Positions 15,163 through 23,764 of a stretch of 36,630 nt of DNA are shown piece after piece. Source of the DNA: Mayfieldus profundus (lineage in GTDB: Bacteria; Actinomycetota; Thermoleophilia; Solirubrobacterales; 70-9). A model generated the notes under the pieces. It did no database searches. It had not been told where the DNA came from and worked only from the letters and a program-made list of their open reading frames with translations. Position 1 is the stretch's first letter, and each line of letters opens with the position of its first letter. Location of the stretch: assembly GCA_038040325.1 (NCBI GenBank), contig JBBPIM010000021.1, forward strand, positions 1 to 36,630. Reading direction: 5' to 3'. Both the position numbers and the translations under genes were made by a program.

Positions 15163-15497
15163 CGAGAAACGCCGAGGTAGTCGAGCAGGCCAAGGCAGCC
15201 GTGTAGGCCGACGTCCGTGCTGGGAGGAGTCCGACTGAGCGGACGGGCGACCCAGCAGCGGTCCTCGTCGATTTCGACGTCGAGGGCATCCGAGAAGCCG
15301 CCCCCCGCCTCGGACTCGATGAGGCAATTCCAGTGGTCGGGCCCAATCGGCCGGCACGAGGCCTCGCCCAGGTCCCTCTCTCGCTCGAGCCAGACCTTGA
15401 TGGCATCGCTGTCGGCCTCGAAGGACAGCTCCGGCTTCTGCACCAGGAGGAACACCAGAACCGCGACTCCCAGCAGAACGGCGACGATTAACCGCAC
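15159..15497 (-). CDS. Hypothetical single-pass exported protein with four Cys
   Basis: The GTG at 15497 is nine bases after the preceding gene's stop. The 112 residues have one N-terminal hydrophobic helix (about 3-19), which could be an anchor or an uncleaved signal, then a small extracytoplasmic domain with four Cys (48, 58, 81, 101), an even number suited to two disulfides. Trp and acidic residues are frequent. No family is recognised. It is probably co-transcribed with 15507-15962. Confidence 0.7.
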   Translation of the reverse strand: MRLIVAVLLGVAVLVFLLVQKPELSFEADSDAIKVWLERERDLGEASCRPIGPDHWNCLIESEAGGGFSDALDVEIDEDRCWVARPLSRTPPSTDVGLHGCLGLLDYLGVSR

Positions 15498-15506
15498 AGA
15501 GCCGCC

Positions 15507-15962
15507 CTAGTTGTCGGAGCCGGCCCGGTCCCAGACGTAGAGATCGACGGCCTCCGCAGCCAGCTCCATCAGCCGCGGCGGCGAGAGCCACTCCAGCACC
15601 GTCTCCAGCGCGCGTTCCTCGGTGACTCCGGCGTCCACCGCCTCCTCGCCGCGGAACCCGGCTGCCAGCTTCAGCGCCTCGCGCCGGTGCTCGCCCAGGG
15701 AGCCGAAGGCGCCCATCAGGAAGTCGCGGCTGGGAACCGGCTGCCCGACGTCGAGCGACCCATGCCAAGCGGCCAGCATTGACAGGTCGTGCTCGTCGAG
15801 CTCGGACAGCGCCTTGGCGTAATGCGTCTCCAGCTCGTCCTCGGGGATCTCGTCAACCCAGGCACGAACCGCTTCGCCGAGCAGCTGCCGGCGGGCCTCG
15901 CGGCCGATCGAGTCGGCAATCGCGCGGATCGCGTCAGCGGGATCTACGAAGCACAGAGACAT
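15507..15962 (-). CDS. Hypothetical soluble helical protein
   Basis: The ATG at 15962 is preceded by TATCTT with eight bases between, a leaderless layout; a start at 16010 would lie upstream of that box. The 151-residue product is acidic and almost entirely helical, with amphipathic segments such as ADAIRAIADSIGREARRQLL and EEALSMLAAWHG-like regions near the middle, and it has no signal or membrane helix. I recognise no domain. It heads a two-gene minus-strand unit with the small exported protein. Confidence 0.7.
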   Translation of the reverse strand: MSLCFVDPADAIRAIADSIGREARRQLLGEAVRAWVDEIPEDELETHYAKALSELDEHDLSMLAAWHGSLDVGQPVPSRDFLMGAFGSLGEHRREALKLAAGFRGEEAVDAGVTEERALETVLEWLSPPRLMELAAEAVDLYVWDRAGSDN

Positions 15963-15970
15963 CGGCGCTG

Positions 15971-15976
15971 AAGATA
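15971..15976 (-). promoter_or_regulatory. -10 box (TATCTT) for the 15507-15962 gene
   Basis: TATCTT on the minus strand lies eight bases from the ATG at 15962. Confidence 0.4.
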
Positions 15977-16085
15977 GAGCCGCCCCAAGACGCCAAACCT
16001 GCGCGCACATGGCGCCAATTTGCGGGGGAGCCGGGGCCCGCGGGGACCAGGGGCCGCGTCAGCCTGGGCGCGCCGCGGCCGACCA

Positions 16086-16091
16086 TATGCT
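16086..16091 (+). promoter_or_regulatory. -10 box (TATGCT) for the AddB-like gene
   Basis: TATGCT is followed by ten bases and an in-frame TTG (16102), then ATG at 16108. The spacing would make TTG the leaderless start. Confidence 0.4.
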
Positions 16092-16107
16092 GGGACGAGA
16101 CTTGCGG

Positions 16108-19100
16108 ATGGCGCTTCACCTCCTACACGGACCACCCAACTCCGGACGCCGGGGCATCGTCCGTGAGCGCTTCGAGGCGGCGCTGGGGCGCGACCCGGTG
16201 CTGGCGGTTCCCACGGTCGACGACGTCTTCTCGTTCGAGCAGGAGATCTGCGCCAAACACGGCGCGCTGCTGGGCGGCTCCGTGGTCACCTTCGGGGGCC
16301 TGTTCGGGGAGGTCGCGAAGGCGGCCGGGGAGGCATCGCCCAAGCCGCTCAGCGACGCCCAGCGGATCAGGCTCTGCGCCCGCGCCGCCGCCGGCGCGCA
16401 GCTCGGGCCACTGCGCGACTCCGCGGCGCGGCCGGGCTTCGCGGCAGCGCTCGATGAGCTGATCCGCGAGCTTCAGGGCGCGAACCTCGACCCCGCGGCG
16501 GTCGCCGCCGGGGCATCGACGCTCGAGGGGTCGGCCTATCTCACCGACCTCACCGAGCTGTACCGCTCCTACACCGAGCTTCGCGACTCGGGCGGCCATG
16601 CCGACTCGCACACGCTGGCGCGAGCGGCGATCGGGGCCCTGAAGGGCCCGACCGACGTCTGGGGAGGCCGGCCGGTGCTGCTGTACGGCTTCGACGACCT
16701 CACCGTGCAGCAGTTCGAGCTGGTCACCGCCCTCGCCTCCTGCGCCGACGTAACCGTCGCCGTCACCTACGAGGACCGCGCCGCACTGGCCGCCCGCGCC
16801 CGCCTGTTCGAGCAGCTCAAGGACCTCGGTCCGCATGCGGAGACCCGCACCGAGCCCGACCCCGGCAACACGCGCAGCGACCTGCTCTTCCGGCTCGAGC
16901 GCGGATTCCTCGCCGGGCTGGAGCCAATGGAGCCGGATACGGGCCTGACCTTGCTGCGTGCCGCCGGCGTGCGGGGCGAGGCGGAGCTGATCGGCGGCGA
17001 GATCGCCCGGCTGCTGGCGGACGGCGCGCAGCCGGACCAGATCGCGGTGGCGCTGCGCGACCCGGTTCGGCGCGGGGCGCTGTATGCCGGCGTGCTGCGC
17101 CGCTTCGGGATCCCGGTCGCGCTCGAGGCCAACCTCCCCGTCGCGGGCACCGGCACGGGCGGCTGCCTGCTGGCATTGCTCAGAGCGGCGTTCACGTCCC
17201 GGTCGGCCGCCGACCTGCTCGCCTATCTGCGCGGCCCGCGCCGCGCCGGGCCGGGACAGGTCGACTGGCTGGAGCGCTCGGTCAGGCGGGGGCGGCTGCG
17301 CAGCGCCGAGGAGGCCGCCGCGGCCTGGGAGAAGCAGACGGGCGAGGCTCCGCGCGATCTGGGCCGGCTGCGCGTCGCCGCCGGCGACGCTGCGCACCTG
17401 CTGCGCGAAGTCGCCTCGCTGGCGCGCGACATCTCGCAGTGGCCGCTGGCCCGCGCGGAGACGAGGGGAACGATCCCGGAGCATCACGACGCCGCCGAGC
17501 TTCGGGCGGGCGAGGCGATCGCCGCCGCTGTCGACGAGCTCGCCGACCTCGGAGGCCCCGATCCCTCTCCCGAGGAGCTGATCTCGACCCTCGAAGCCCT
17601 CACGATGCAGTCCTGGAGCGGCCCGGTCGAGGGCCGGGTCCGGATCGCCAGCCCCTACCGGCTGCGCGCATCGCGTTTCGACAACGTGTTCGTCGCGTCG
17701 CTTCAGGACGGCGAGTTCCCCCGCCACGGCTCCGACGGGCCGTTTCTCTCCGACGAGCAGCGCGCGGCCCTCGGCCTGCCCGAGCGCCAGGAGACCGAGG
17801 CCGAGGAGCGCTACCTGTTCCACGCCTGCCTGGCATTGCCGACCGAGCGCCTTTACCTCTCGTGGCGGAGCAGCGACGAGGCGGGCGGAGCAGAGCCGCG
17901 CTCGCCGTTCCTCGGCGAGGTGCGGCGCCTGCTCGACCCTCCCCCGCCCGACGACCCCTCCGAGCAGGACCGGGTGGAGGAGCGCCTGACCCGTGCCCGG
18001 GGGCTCGGCAACGTGCTGTTCGCGCCGGCCGATGCACCCAGCGAGCTGGAGCTGGCACGCTCGCTGGCCGTCCGCGGCGACGGCGCGGCAGCCGAGGCAG
18101 CGCTTGGGGAGCTTGGCGTCGGCGAGCCGACCGCCGGCCGCGTTCGCGGGTGGCTCGCCGCCGCGACCGAGACCGAGGAGGCGACCCGCGAGCCCGGCCC
18201 GCTGCAGGTCCGGGCGGTGCGGCGCGCGCTCGCCGAGGTGAGCGTCTACGGCGGCACGACCCTGGAGTTGTTCGACGTCTGCTCCTACCGCTGGTTCGTC
18301 GATCACGAGCTGGCGCCGGAGCCGCTCGACCCGACGCCCGAGGCGCTCACCCAGGGCACGCTGATGCACGAGGCGCTCGAGCGGCTCTACGGCGAGCGCC
18401 CCGGCGGAGACCCGCTTCCACGGCCCGGATCGCTCGACGGTTGGATCGCCCGGGGGCGCGAGATCGTCGACGAGCTCGCCGCCGCGCTTTCGGACCATCC
18501 CTCCGACCGGGCGATGCGCCGCCGCGTCGAGCGCCTGCTGATCGCGTTCTTGCGCCGCGAGGCGGCGCGCGAGGCGCCGCGCCTGATCCCGGAGAAGCTC
18601 GAGGCCGTCTTCGGCGAGGGCGACGGGGCCGACCGTCCGCCGCTGAAAGTCGGCGACTGGTCGCTGCACGGGCGGATCGACCGCGTCGACGAGGGCGCCG
18701 GGGTAGGACTGGTGCTCGACTACAAGCTCTCGCGCGAGGTGACGCCGGTCGGCAAGTTCGTCGAGGCGGGAACACTTCAGCTTCCGCTCTACCTGATGGC
18801 GCTGCGCGAGCTCTGGCAGCTCGATCCGGTCGGCGGCCTCTACCAGCCGCTGCGCCCGACCAGCAAAGCGGCTCCCCGCGGACTGGTCCGCTCCGAGGAC
18901 GGGGCCGAGCTGCTCTCCGACCTCGGGCTGGTCGGCACCGACCTGCTGTCCTCGGACGAGTTCGAGGACGCGCTGGAGGAAGCGGCAGCGCGCGCAACCG
19001 CAGCGGTGCAGCGGATGCGCGCCGGCGAGATCACCCGCGACCCCGGCCCGCCGCTCGGCTACAGCGGACACAACCAGTGCCCCGAGTGGTGCACCTTCGC

Positions 19101-19170
19101 GCCGATCTGCCGCCGCGAGCGCTCGCCGCTTTTGGAGCAGGCGACCGACGAAGAGGAGGAGCAGGGATGA
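16108..19170 (+). CDS. AddB-like helicase-nuclease subunit (PD-(D/E)XK, Fe-S)
   Basis: About 1020 residues resembling AddB/RexB, the partner of an AddA-type helicase in double-strand-break end resection. The N-terminus has a degenerate Walker A (GPPNSGRRG, Arg instead of Lys), so ATP hydrolysis here is doubtful. A UvrD-like inactive body follows. The C-terminal nuclease domain has H754 in LMHEALERLYG, D858 in GRIDRVD, D871 and K873 in VLDYK, and QLPLYLMAL. Cysteines C725, C991, C995 and C1001 fit the Fe-S staple of AddB nucleases. The start is ATG 16108 or the in-frame TTG 16102. The stop overlaps the next ATG (ATGA). Confidence 0.85.
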   Translation: MALHLLHGPPNSGRRGIVRERFEAALGRDPVLAVPTVDDVFSFEQEICAKHGALLGGSVVTFGGLFGEVAKAAGEASPKPLSDAQRIRLCARAAAGAQLGPLRDSAARPGFAAALDELIRELQGANLDPAAVAAGASTLEGSAYLTDLTELYRSYTELRDSGGHADSHTLARAAIGALKGPTDVWGGRPVLLYGFDDLTVQQFELVTALASCADVTVAVTYEDRAALAARARLFEQLKDLGPHAETRTEPDPGNTRSDLLFRLERGFLAGLEPMEPDTGLTLLRAAGVRGEAELIGGEIARLLADGAQPDQIAVALRDPVRRGALYAGVLRRFGIPVALEANLPVAGTGTGGCLLALLRAAFTSRSAADLLAYLRGPRRAGPGQVDWLERSVRRGRLRSAEEAAAAWEKQTGEAPRDLGRLRVAAGDAAHLLREVASLARDISQWPLARAETRGTIPEHHDAAELRAGEAIAAAVDELADLGGPDPSPEELISTLEALTMQSWSGPVEGRVRIASPYRLRASRFDNVFVASLQDGEFPRHGSDGPFLSDEQRAALGLPERQETEAEERYLFHACLALPTERLYLSWRSSDEAGGAEPRSPFLGEVRRLLDPPPPDDPSEQDRVEERLTRARGLGNVLFAPADAPSELELARSLAVRGDGAAAEAALGELGVGEPTAGRVRGWLAAATETEEATREPGPLQVRAVRRALAEVSVYGGTTLELFDVCSYRWFVDHELAPEPLDPTPEALTQGTLMHEALERLYGERPGGDPLPRPGSLDGWIARGREIVDELAAALSDHPSDRAMRRRVERLLIAFLRREAAREAPRLIPEKLEAVFGEGDGADRPPLKVGDWSLHGRIDRVDEGAGVGLVLDYKLSREVTPVGKFVEAGTLQLPLYLMALRELWQLDPVGGLYQPLRPTSKAAPRGLVRSEDGAELLSDLGLVGTDLLSSDEFEDALEEAAARATAAVQRMRAGEITRDPGPPLGYSGHNQCPEWCTFAPICRRERSPLLEQATDEEEEQG

Positions 19171-22100
19171 GCGCCGGGCAACGGCCCACCCCTGAGCAGG
19201 AGGCGGCGATCCGCTCGCACGGCTCCGACGTTCTGCTCGAGGCGGGTGCGGGCACCGGCAAGACCGGCGTGCTCGTCGAGCGCTACTGCGACCTGGTCGC
19301 CTCAGACGAGGTTTCCACCGACTCGATCCTCGCCTTCACCTTCACCGACAAGGCGGCGGCGCAGCTACGCGAGCGGGTGCGCCTGGAGCTGGGCCGGCGC
19401 GCGCGAGAGAGCGAGGATCTCGAACTGGCGCAGCGCCTTAACGACCTGCTCTCTGCCTTCGGCGGGGCCTGGATCACGACGATCCACGGCTTCTGCCGGC
19501 GGCTGCTGGCCGGACACCCCGTGGCGGCCGGCATCGATCCGCGCTTTCGCGTGCTCGATGCATCCGAGGCGACCCGGGCGGCGCGCAGCGCCTTCGACGC
19601 AGCGCTGGAGGAGTTCCTCGCCGGGGACGACCCCGAGCGCGAGGCAACAGTCGCCGCCTACCGGGTGGACGGGCTGCGCGAGATGGTCGTCGCGGCTCAC
19701 GAGCAACTGCGCAGCCGCGGCCATCCCCAACCGTCTCTGCCCGAGCCGGCCACCCCGGACCCGCTCGCGGCGCTGGCCGAGCTGGAGCAGTGCGCGCAGG
19801 ACGCCCTCGGCGCCCGCGCCGAAAGGCCCCATCACGCCGAACGGCTGCAGCGGATCCTCGAGATCACCGCCGCGCGCGAGCAGCGCCTGCCCACGCTCGA
19901 GGAGCTTGCCCCTCTGACGCTGGGCGGCTCCAGCGGCCCCCGCGAGGCCTGTGACAAGTCGCTTCGGCGCGCAATGGGCCGGATCGCGGAGCTGGGCGAG
20001 GGCGGCATCGCCTACGGGCACGTCGGCGAGCTGCTGCGGCTCTTCCACCGTCGCTTCGGCGAGGAGAAGGCGGCCCGCTCGGGGCTCGACTTCGAGGACC
20101 TGCAGCTCCTCGCCGTTGCTCTGTTGCGTCACTCGGAAGTGGGCGAGCTGTACCGCCAGCGCTTCACCCACCTGCTCGTCGACGAGTTCCAGGACACCAA
20201 CAGGTTGCAGCTGGAGCTGATCGAGGCCCTGCGGGACGAGGAGACCACCGTCTTCCAGGTGGGCGACGAGTTCCAGTCGATCTACGGGTTCCGCCACGCG
20301 GACCTAGAGGTGTTCCGTGAGCGCCGCGCCGCCTACCGACAGGAGCGCGGCGCAAAGGTCCTGCCGCTGAGCGGCAACTTCCGTTCCCGACCCGAGGTGA
20401 TCGCGACCGCCAACGCGATCGGCAAGATGGTGAGCACCGACTTTCCGCCGCTCACCGTCGCCGCCCAGCCGGAGCAGGCGGAGCCGCTCGGCGGAGGTCC
20501 GGCGGTCGAGCTGCTGCTCACCGAGTGCGACGGCTGGGACGCGGCAATCGACCTCGGCCTGCGGGTGGACGACCGCACCCGGCCGCAGTACGTCGCCGAG
20601 GCGCGAGTGCTGGCAATGCGCCTGCGGGCGCTCGCCGAGGCCGGCGTGCCGCGAGGCGAGATGGTCGTCCTGCTGCGCGCCTTCACGCGGGTCGACGCCT
20701 TCGAGGAGGCGCTGCAGCGGGCGGGGCTGCGGCCCTATGTGGTGGGCGGGCGCGGCTACTGGTCCGAGCAGCAGGTCGCCGACGTGCGCTGCCTGCTCTC
20801 CGTCATCGCCAACCCGCTCGACGACGAGCCGCTGCTCGGAGCGCTCGCCTCGCCGGCCTGCGGGGTGCTGCCCGACACCCTCTGGCTCCTGCGCAGGGCC
20901 GCCGGCGAGGGGCGGCACCTGTGGCCCGCCGTCGAGCGCGCGGTGGGGGCCTGGGAGCCCGAGCTGGAGGCCGCCGAGTGGCTGGACGAGATCCCTGCCT
21001 CAGACCTCGAGCGGCTGCAGGTCTTCCACACCCGAATCGCGGCGCTGCGCGAGCAGGGGCCGCGGCTCGACCTCGAGGAGCTGATCGAGCGGGCCGTCGC
21101 CGGGACGGGCTACGACCTCGCTGTGCTCGCGCGCGGCCCCGGGGACCTGCGGCTCTCCAACGTGCGCAAGCTGATGCGCCTGGCGCGCGAGTTCGAGGCC
21201 AACGAGGGCCGCGACCTGCGCGCCTTCCTGGAGTTCGTCGAGTTCCGCACCGGCGAGGACGACGAGGCCGTCGCCGCCACCGAGGCCGAGGATCACGACG
21301 GGGTGCGGGTGATGACGATCCACAACGCAAAGGGGCTGGAGTTCCCGGTCGTGGCCGTCGCCGACCTCGGCCGCGGGCTGCTGCAGGGCGGACGCCCCAC
21401 CGACCTAAACCTCGGCGGCGCCGATGACGCGAAACCCCGTGTCGGTATGCGCCTGGCCCGGCTCGGCTACCCCTCGCTGAACCTCTATCAGCGTGACGCA
21501 CTGCACGAGGAGGCCCAGCAGCTGGCCGCGGCGGAGGAGCTGCGGCTCTTCTACGTGGCGGCGACGCGGGCGCGCGAGCGGCTGCTGCTCAGCGGTGTGC
21601 TTGCGAAGAGCCGACCGAAGGAGATCAAGCCGGGGACCGCGGTGGCCGAGCGCCTGGCCCACTCGTTCGAGATCCCGCTGGAGGCGGACTCGACCCTGAG
21701 CCTGCCGGCGCCGGAGCCGCGCCCGGGGCTCGACGCGAGCTTCGGCGACGCGGCGGTGGCGGTGCAGGTCAACCGGGCGACGCCGGAACGTGTGGCCGAG
21801 CTGATCCGGGTCACCACGGCCGCGCCGGTGCTCGAGCCGCTGGGCGCCGCCCCACCGCCGATCGTCGCCCCACGCGCACCCGTGACGCCGCGGCAGCCCC
21901 TGTCCTATTCCGCCCTGGAGGCCTACCGGCGCTGCGGCTACCGCTTCTACATGGAGCGCGTGCTCGACCTGTCCCCGGTCGCCGACGGCGCCGGGGCGGC
22001 GGCCGAGCGCCGCGAGCGCTTCGGGCTCGGCAACGCCGTTCACGCGCTTCTCGAATGGTCCGCCGCCCGCCGCTGGGTCGAGCCGTCGGAGGAGGTGGCG

Positions 22101-22658
22101 GGGCGCTTTCTGCGTGCGGAGGGACTCGACTCCGGGACCGGGCATCTGGAGCGTGCGCGGGAGCTGGTGGGCGGCTGGATCTCCTCGCCGCTTCGGGCCG
22201 AGCTGTCGCAGCGCGGCACCCGGCTGCGGCCGGAGGTACCGCTGCTGGTCGAGCTGGGCGGCTCGGTGGTGCGCGGCTCGCTCGACCTGCTCGCCGAGCC
22301 GCGCGAAGGGCCGCCGACGGTGGTCGACTACAAGACGGACCGGCTCGAGGGAGCGGACCCGGTCGAGCACGCGGCGCGCTACGAGGTGCAGCGGGACCTC
22401 TATGCGCTCGCTGCCGCCGCGGCCACCGCAGCGGACCGGGTGCGGGTTGCCTATGTGTTTCTGGAGCGCGCTGCCGAGCCGGTCGCCGTCGAGCTGGATG
22501 CGGCGGCGATCGAGGCGGCGCGGGCGAGGCTGGAGGCGACGGTGGGCGAGATCGCGGCCGGACGCTTCGAGGTCACCGATTCGCCCGACTGGCCGCTCTG
22601 CCACGACTGCCCGGCCCGGCGGCGGCTCTGCAGCGGGCCCGCATCGCCGCCGAGCTAG
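19167..22658 (+). CDS. AddA-like UvrD/RecB helicase-nuclease
   Basis: The 1163-residue product starts in the ATGA overlap with the AddB-like gene, preceded by AGGAGGAGCAGGG. Superfamily 1A helicase motifs are complete: Walker A AGAGTGKT (26-33), motif Ia AFTFTDKAAAQLRERV, TIHGFC, DEFQDTN (339 on), QVGDEFQSIYGFR, MTIHNAKGLEFPVV and FYVAATRARERL. The C-terminal nuclease has GNAVHALLEW, D1040 in RGSLDLL, D1054 and K1056 in VVDYKTD. Four Cys (923, 1145, 1148, 1155) are placed as in Fe-S nucleases, as in its partner. Both subunits thus look nuclease-active, as in AddAB and mycobacterial AdnAB. The stop codon starts foldback element B. Confidence 0.92.
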   Translation: MSAGQRPTPEQEAAIRSHGSDVLLEAGAGTGKTGVLVERYCDLVASDEVSTDSILAFTFTDKAAAQLRERVRLELGRRARESEDLELAQRLNDLLSAFGGAWITTIHGFCRRLLAGHPVAAGIDPRFRVLDASEATRAARSAFDAALEEFLAGDDPEREATVAAYRVDGLREMVVAAHEQLRSRGHPQPSLPEPATPDPLAALAELEQCAQDALGARAERPHHAERLQRILEITAAREQRLPTLEELAPLTLGGSSGPREACDKSLRRAMGRIAELGEGGIAYGHVGELLRLFHRRFGEEKAARSGLDFEDLQLLAVALLRHSEVGELYRQRFTHLLVDEFQDTNRLQLELIEALRDEETTVFQVGDEFQSIYGFRHADLEVFRERRAAYRQERGAKVLPLSGNFRSRPEVIATANAIGKMVSTDFPPLTVAAQPEQAEPLGGGPAVELLLTECDGWDAAIDLGLRVDDRTRPQYVAEARVLAMRLRALAEAGVPRGEMVVLLRAFTRVDAFEEALQRAGLRPYVVGGRGYWSEQQVADVRCLLSVIANPLDDEPLLGALASPACGVLPDTLWLLRRAAGEGRHLWPAVERAVGAWEPELEAAEWLDEIPASDLERLQVFHTRIAALREQGPRLDLEELIERAVAGTGYDLAVLARGPGDLRLSNVRKLMRLAREFEANEGRDLRAFLEFVEFRTGEDDEAVAATEAEDHDGVRVMTIHNAKGLEFPVVAVADLGRGLLQGGRPTDLNLGGADDAKPRVGMRLARLGYPSLNLYQRDALHEEAQQLAAAEELRLFYVAATRARERLLLSGVLAKSRPKEIKPGTAVAERLAHSFEIPLEADSTLSLPAPEPRPGLDASFGDAAVAVQVNRATPERVAELIRVTTAAPVLEPLGAAPPPIVAPRAPVTPRQPLSYSALEAYRRCGYRFYMERVLDLSPVADGAGAAAERRERFGLGNAVHALLEWSAARRWVEPSEEVAGRFLRAEGLDSGTGHLERARELVGGWISSPLRAELSQRGTRLRPEVPLLVELGGSVVRGSLDLLAEPREGPPTVVDYKTDRLEGADPVEHAARYEVQRDLYALAAAAATAADRVRVAYVFLERAAEPVAVELDAAAIEAARARLEATVGEIAAGRFEVTDSPDWPLCHDCPARRRLCSGPASPPS

Positions 22659-22822
22659 TGGTCGCGTCCGCAAGTACGGTCGTGCTCTGCCGTGCGAAAA
22701 CCGAGCATGACGAGGACGCAGGGAGGCCCAATAGTTGTGGCTATTGGGCCGACCGAGGACGCGGCCAGGCGACGGTTTGCAGCCGGCAGAGTGCGTGCCG
22801 TATTTGTGGACGGGGCCACTAG
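22655..22822. repeat. Foldback element, copy B (168 bases)
   Basis: The outer arms CTAGTGG (22655-22661) and CCACTAG (22816-22822) pair perfectly and include the TAG stop of the helicase gene. Next comes a stem of about 26 pairs (22666-22691 with 22785-22811, with G-T pairs and one bulge). The 72-base core at 22701-22772 contains CCGAGCATG, AGGACGCAGGG, the perfect ten-pair hairpin GGCCCAATAG-TTGTGG-CTATTGGGCC (22725-22750), CCGAGGAC and CAGGCGA. The core flanks match copy A at 5598-5669; the hairpin stem does not match in sequence but is paired in both, and the TTGTG loop is kept. Here the core reads in the direction of both flanking genes. The family and role are unknown. Confidence 0.75.
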
Positions 22823-22862
22823 GGCAACCGCCCTGGCCGGGTCCCGGTTGCACTGCGGGACC
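22821..22862 (+). other. Two small hairpins in the ppk2 upstream region
   Basis: After the foldback element come AGGGC-AACC-GCCCT (22821-22834) and GGTCCCG/CGGGACC (22840-22846 with 22856-22862, nine-base loop). Neither is followed by a T run, so they are not standard intrinsic terminators. They may be leader structure of ppk2 or help end the helicase transcript. No clear -10 box for ppk2 was found in 22863-22905. Confidence 0.4.
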
Positions 22863-22915
22863 GTGCACGCGATGATCTGCCCTGTCCGGCAATCACACAC
22901 CCGAAGAGGTGATGC

Positions 22916-23764
22916 ATGGCCGTCGAGGTAGCGGAGCAGAGCGGGGCGTCCACCGAGAAACTCCCCCGCAAGCTGTACGAGAAGGAGCTGCTGCGCCTGC
23001 AGACCGAGCTCGTCGTGATGACCGAGTGGGTGCGTCGCGAGGGCGCCCGCATCGTCGTCGTCTTCGAGGGGCGCGACGCCGCCGGCAAGGGGGGCGTGAT
23101 CAAGCGCATCACCCAGCACCTCAGCCCGCGGGTCGCACGGGTGGTGGCGCTTCCGGCGCCGACCGAGCGCGAGCAGAGCCAGTGGTACTTCCAGCGTTAC
23201 GCGGCCCATCTGCCTGCCGGCGGGGAGATCGTCCTGTTCGACCGCAGCTGGTACAACCGGACCGGCGTCGAGCACGTGATGGGATTCGTCACGCCGGACG
23301 AGTACCGGCGCTTTCTTCACCAGTGCCCGATCTTTGAGCGGATGCTGGTCGACGAGGGGATCATCCTGCTCAAGTACTGGTTCTCGGTCTCCGACCCCGA
23401 GCAGGAGCGCCGCTTCCAGGCGCGGATCGACGACCCGCTGAAGAATTGGAAGCTGAGCCCGATGGACCTGGAGTCGCGCAACCGCTGGGTCGAGTACTCA
23501 CGGGCCAAGGACGAGATGTTCGTCCACACCGACATCCCCGAGGCCCCCTGGAACGTGGTCGAGTCGGACATCAAGCGCAACGCGCGGATCAACTGCATCA
23601 GCCACCTGCTCTCCCAGGTTCCCTATCAGCACGGCGAGCGGGAGCGGATCAAGCTGCCCAGGCGCCAGGACGACTCGGGCTACGTGCGCCCGCCTCGCGA
23701 CACCAACACCTACGTCCCCGACGCCTCCGCGGAGCTGCTGGCGGGCAAGGCCAAGAAGAGCTAG
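22916..23764 (+). CDS. ppk2: Polyphosphate kinase 2 (PPK2, class I-like)
   Basis: PPK2 enzymes transfer phosphate between polyphosphate and nucleoside diphosphates in the cytosol. The 282-residue single-domain product has Walker A EGRDAAGKGG (51-60), the lid-region motif WYFQRYAAHLPAGGEIVLFD, Walker B FDRSWYNRTGVEHVMG (from 108), and the later KYWFSVSDPEQERRF and DIPEAPW segments. Length and motifs match one-domain class I PPK2, which acts on ADP/GDP, though the substrate class is not certain from reading alone. The ATG at 22916 has GAGGTG upstream. A long structured region precedes it. The stop overlaps the xseB stop in CTAG (23761-23764). Confidence 0.95.
   Translation: MAVEVAEQSGASTEKLPRKLYEKELLRLQTELVVMTEWVRREGARIVVVFEGRDAAGKGGVIKRITQHLSPRVARVVALPAPTEREQSQWYFQRYAAHLPAGGEIVLFDRSWYNRTGVEHVMGFVTPDEYRRFLHQCPIFERMLVDEGIILLKYWFSVSDPEQERRFQARIDDPLKNWKLSPMDLESRNRWVEYSRAKDEMFVHTDIPEAPWNVVESDIKRNARINCISHLLSQVPYQHGERERIKLPRRQDDSGYVRPPRDTNTYVPDASAELLAGKAKKS

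Noticed and set aside
16123..19071. Very long open frame on the minus strand opposite the AddB-like gene
   Set aside because: It mirrors the codon pattern of the plus-strand gene, has no domain, and is a known artefact of very G+C-rich coding DNA. The plus frame has clear nuclease motifs.
17439..19166. Upstream extension of the AddA-like frame
   Set aside because: The open frame continues backwards inside the AddB-like gene, but the peptide is Arg/Ala-rich nonsense and the ATGA junction with a ribosome binding site at 19167 is clearly the start.
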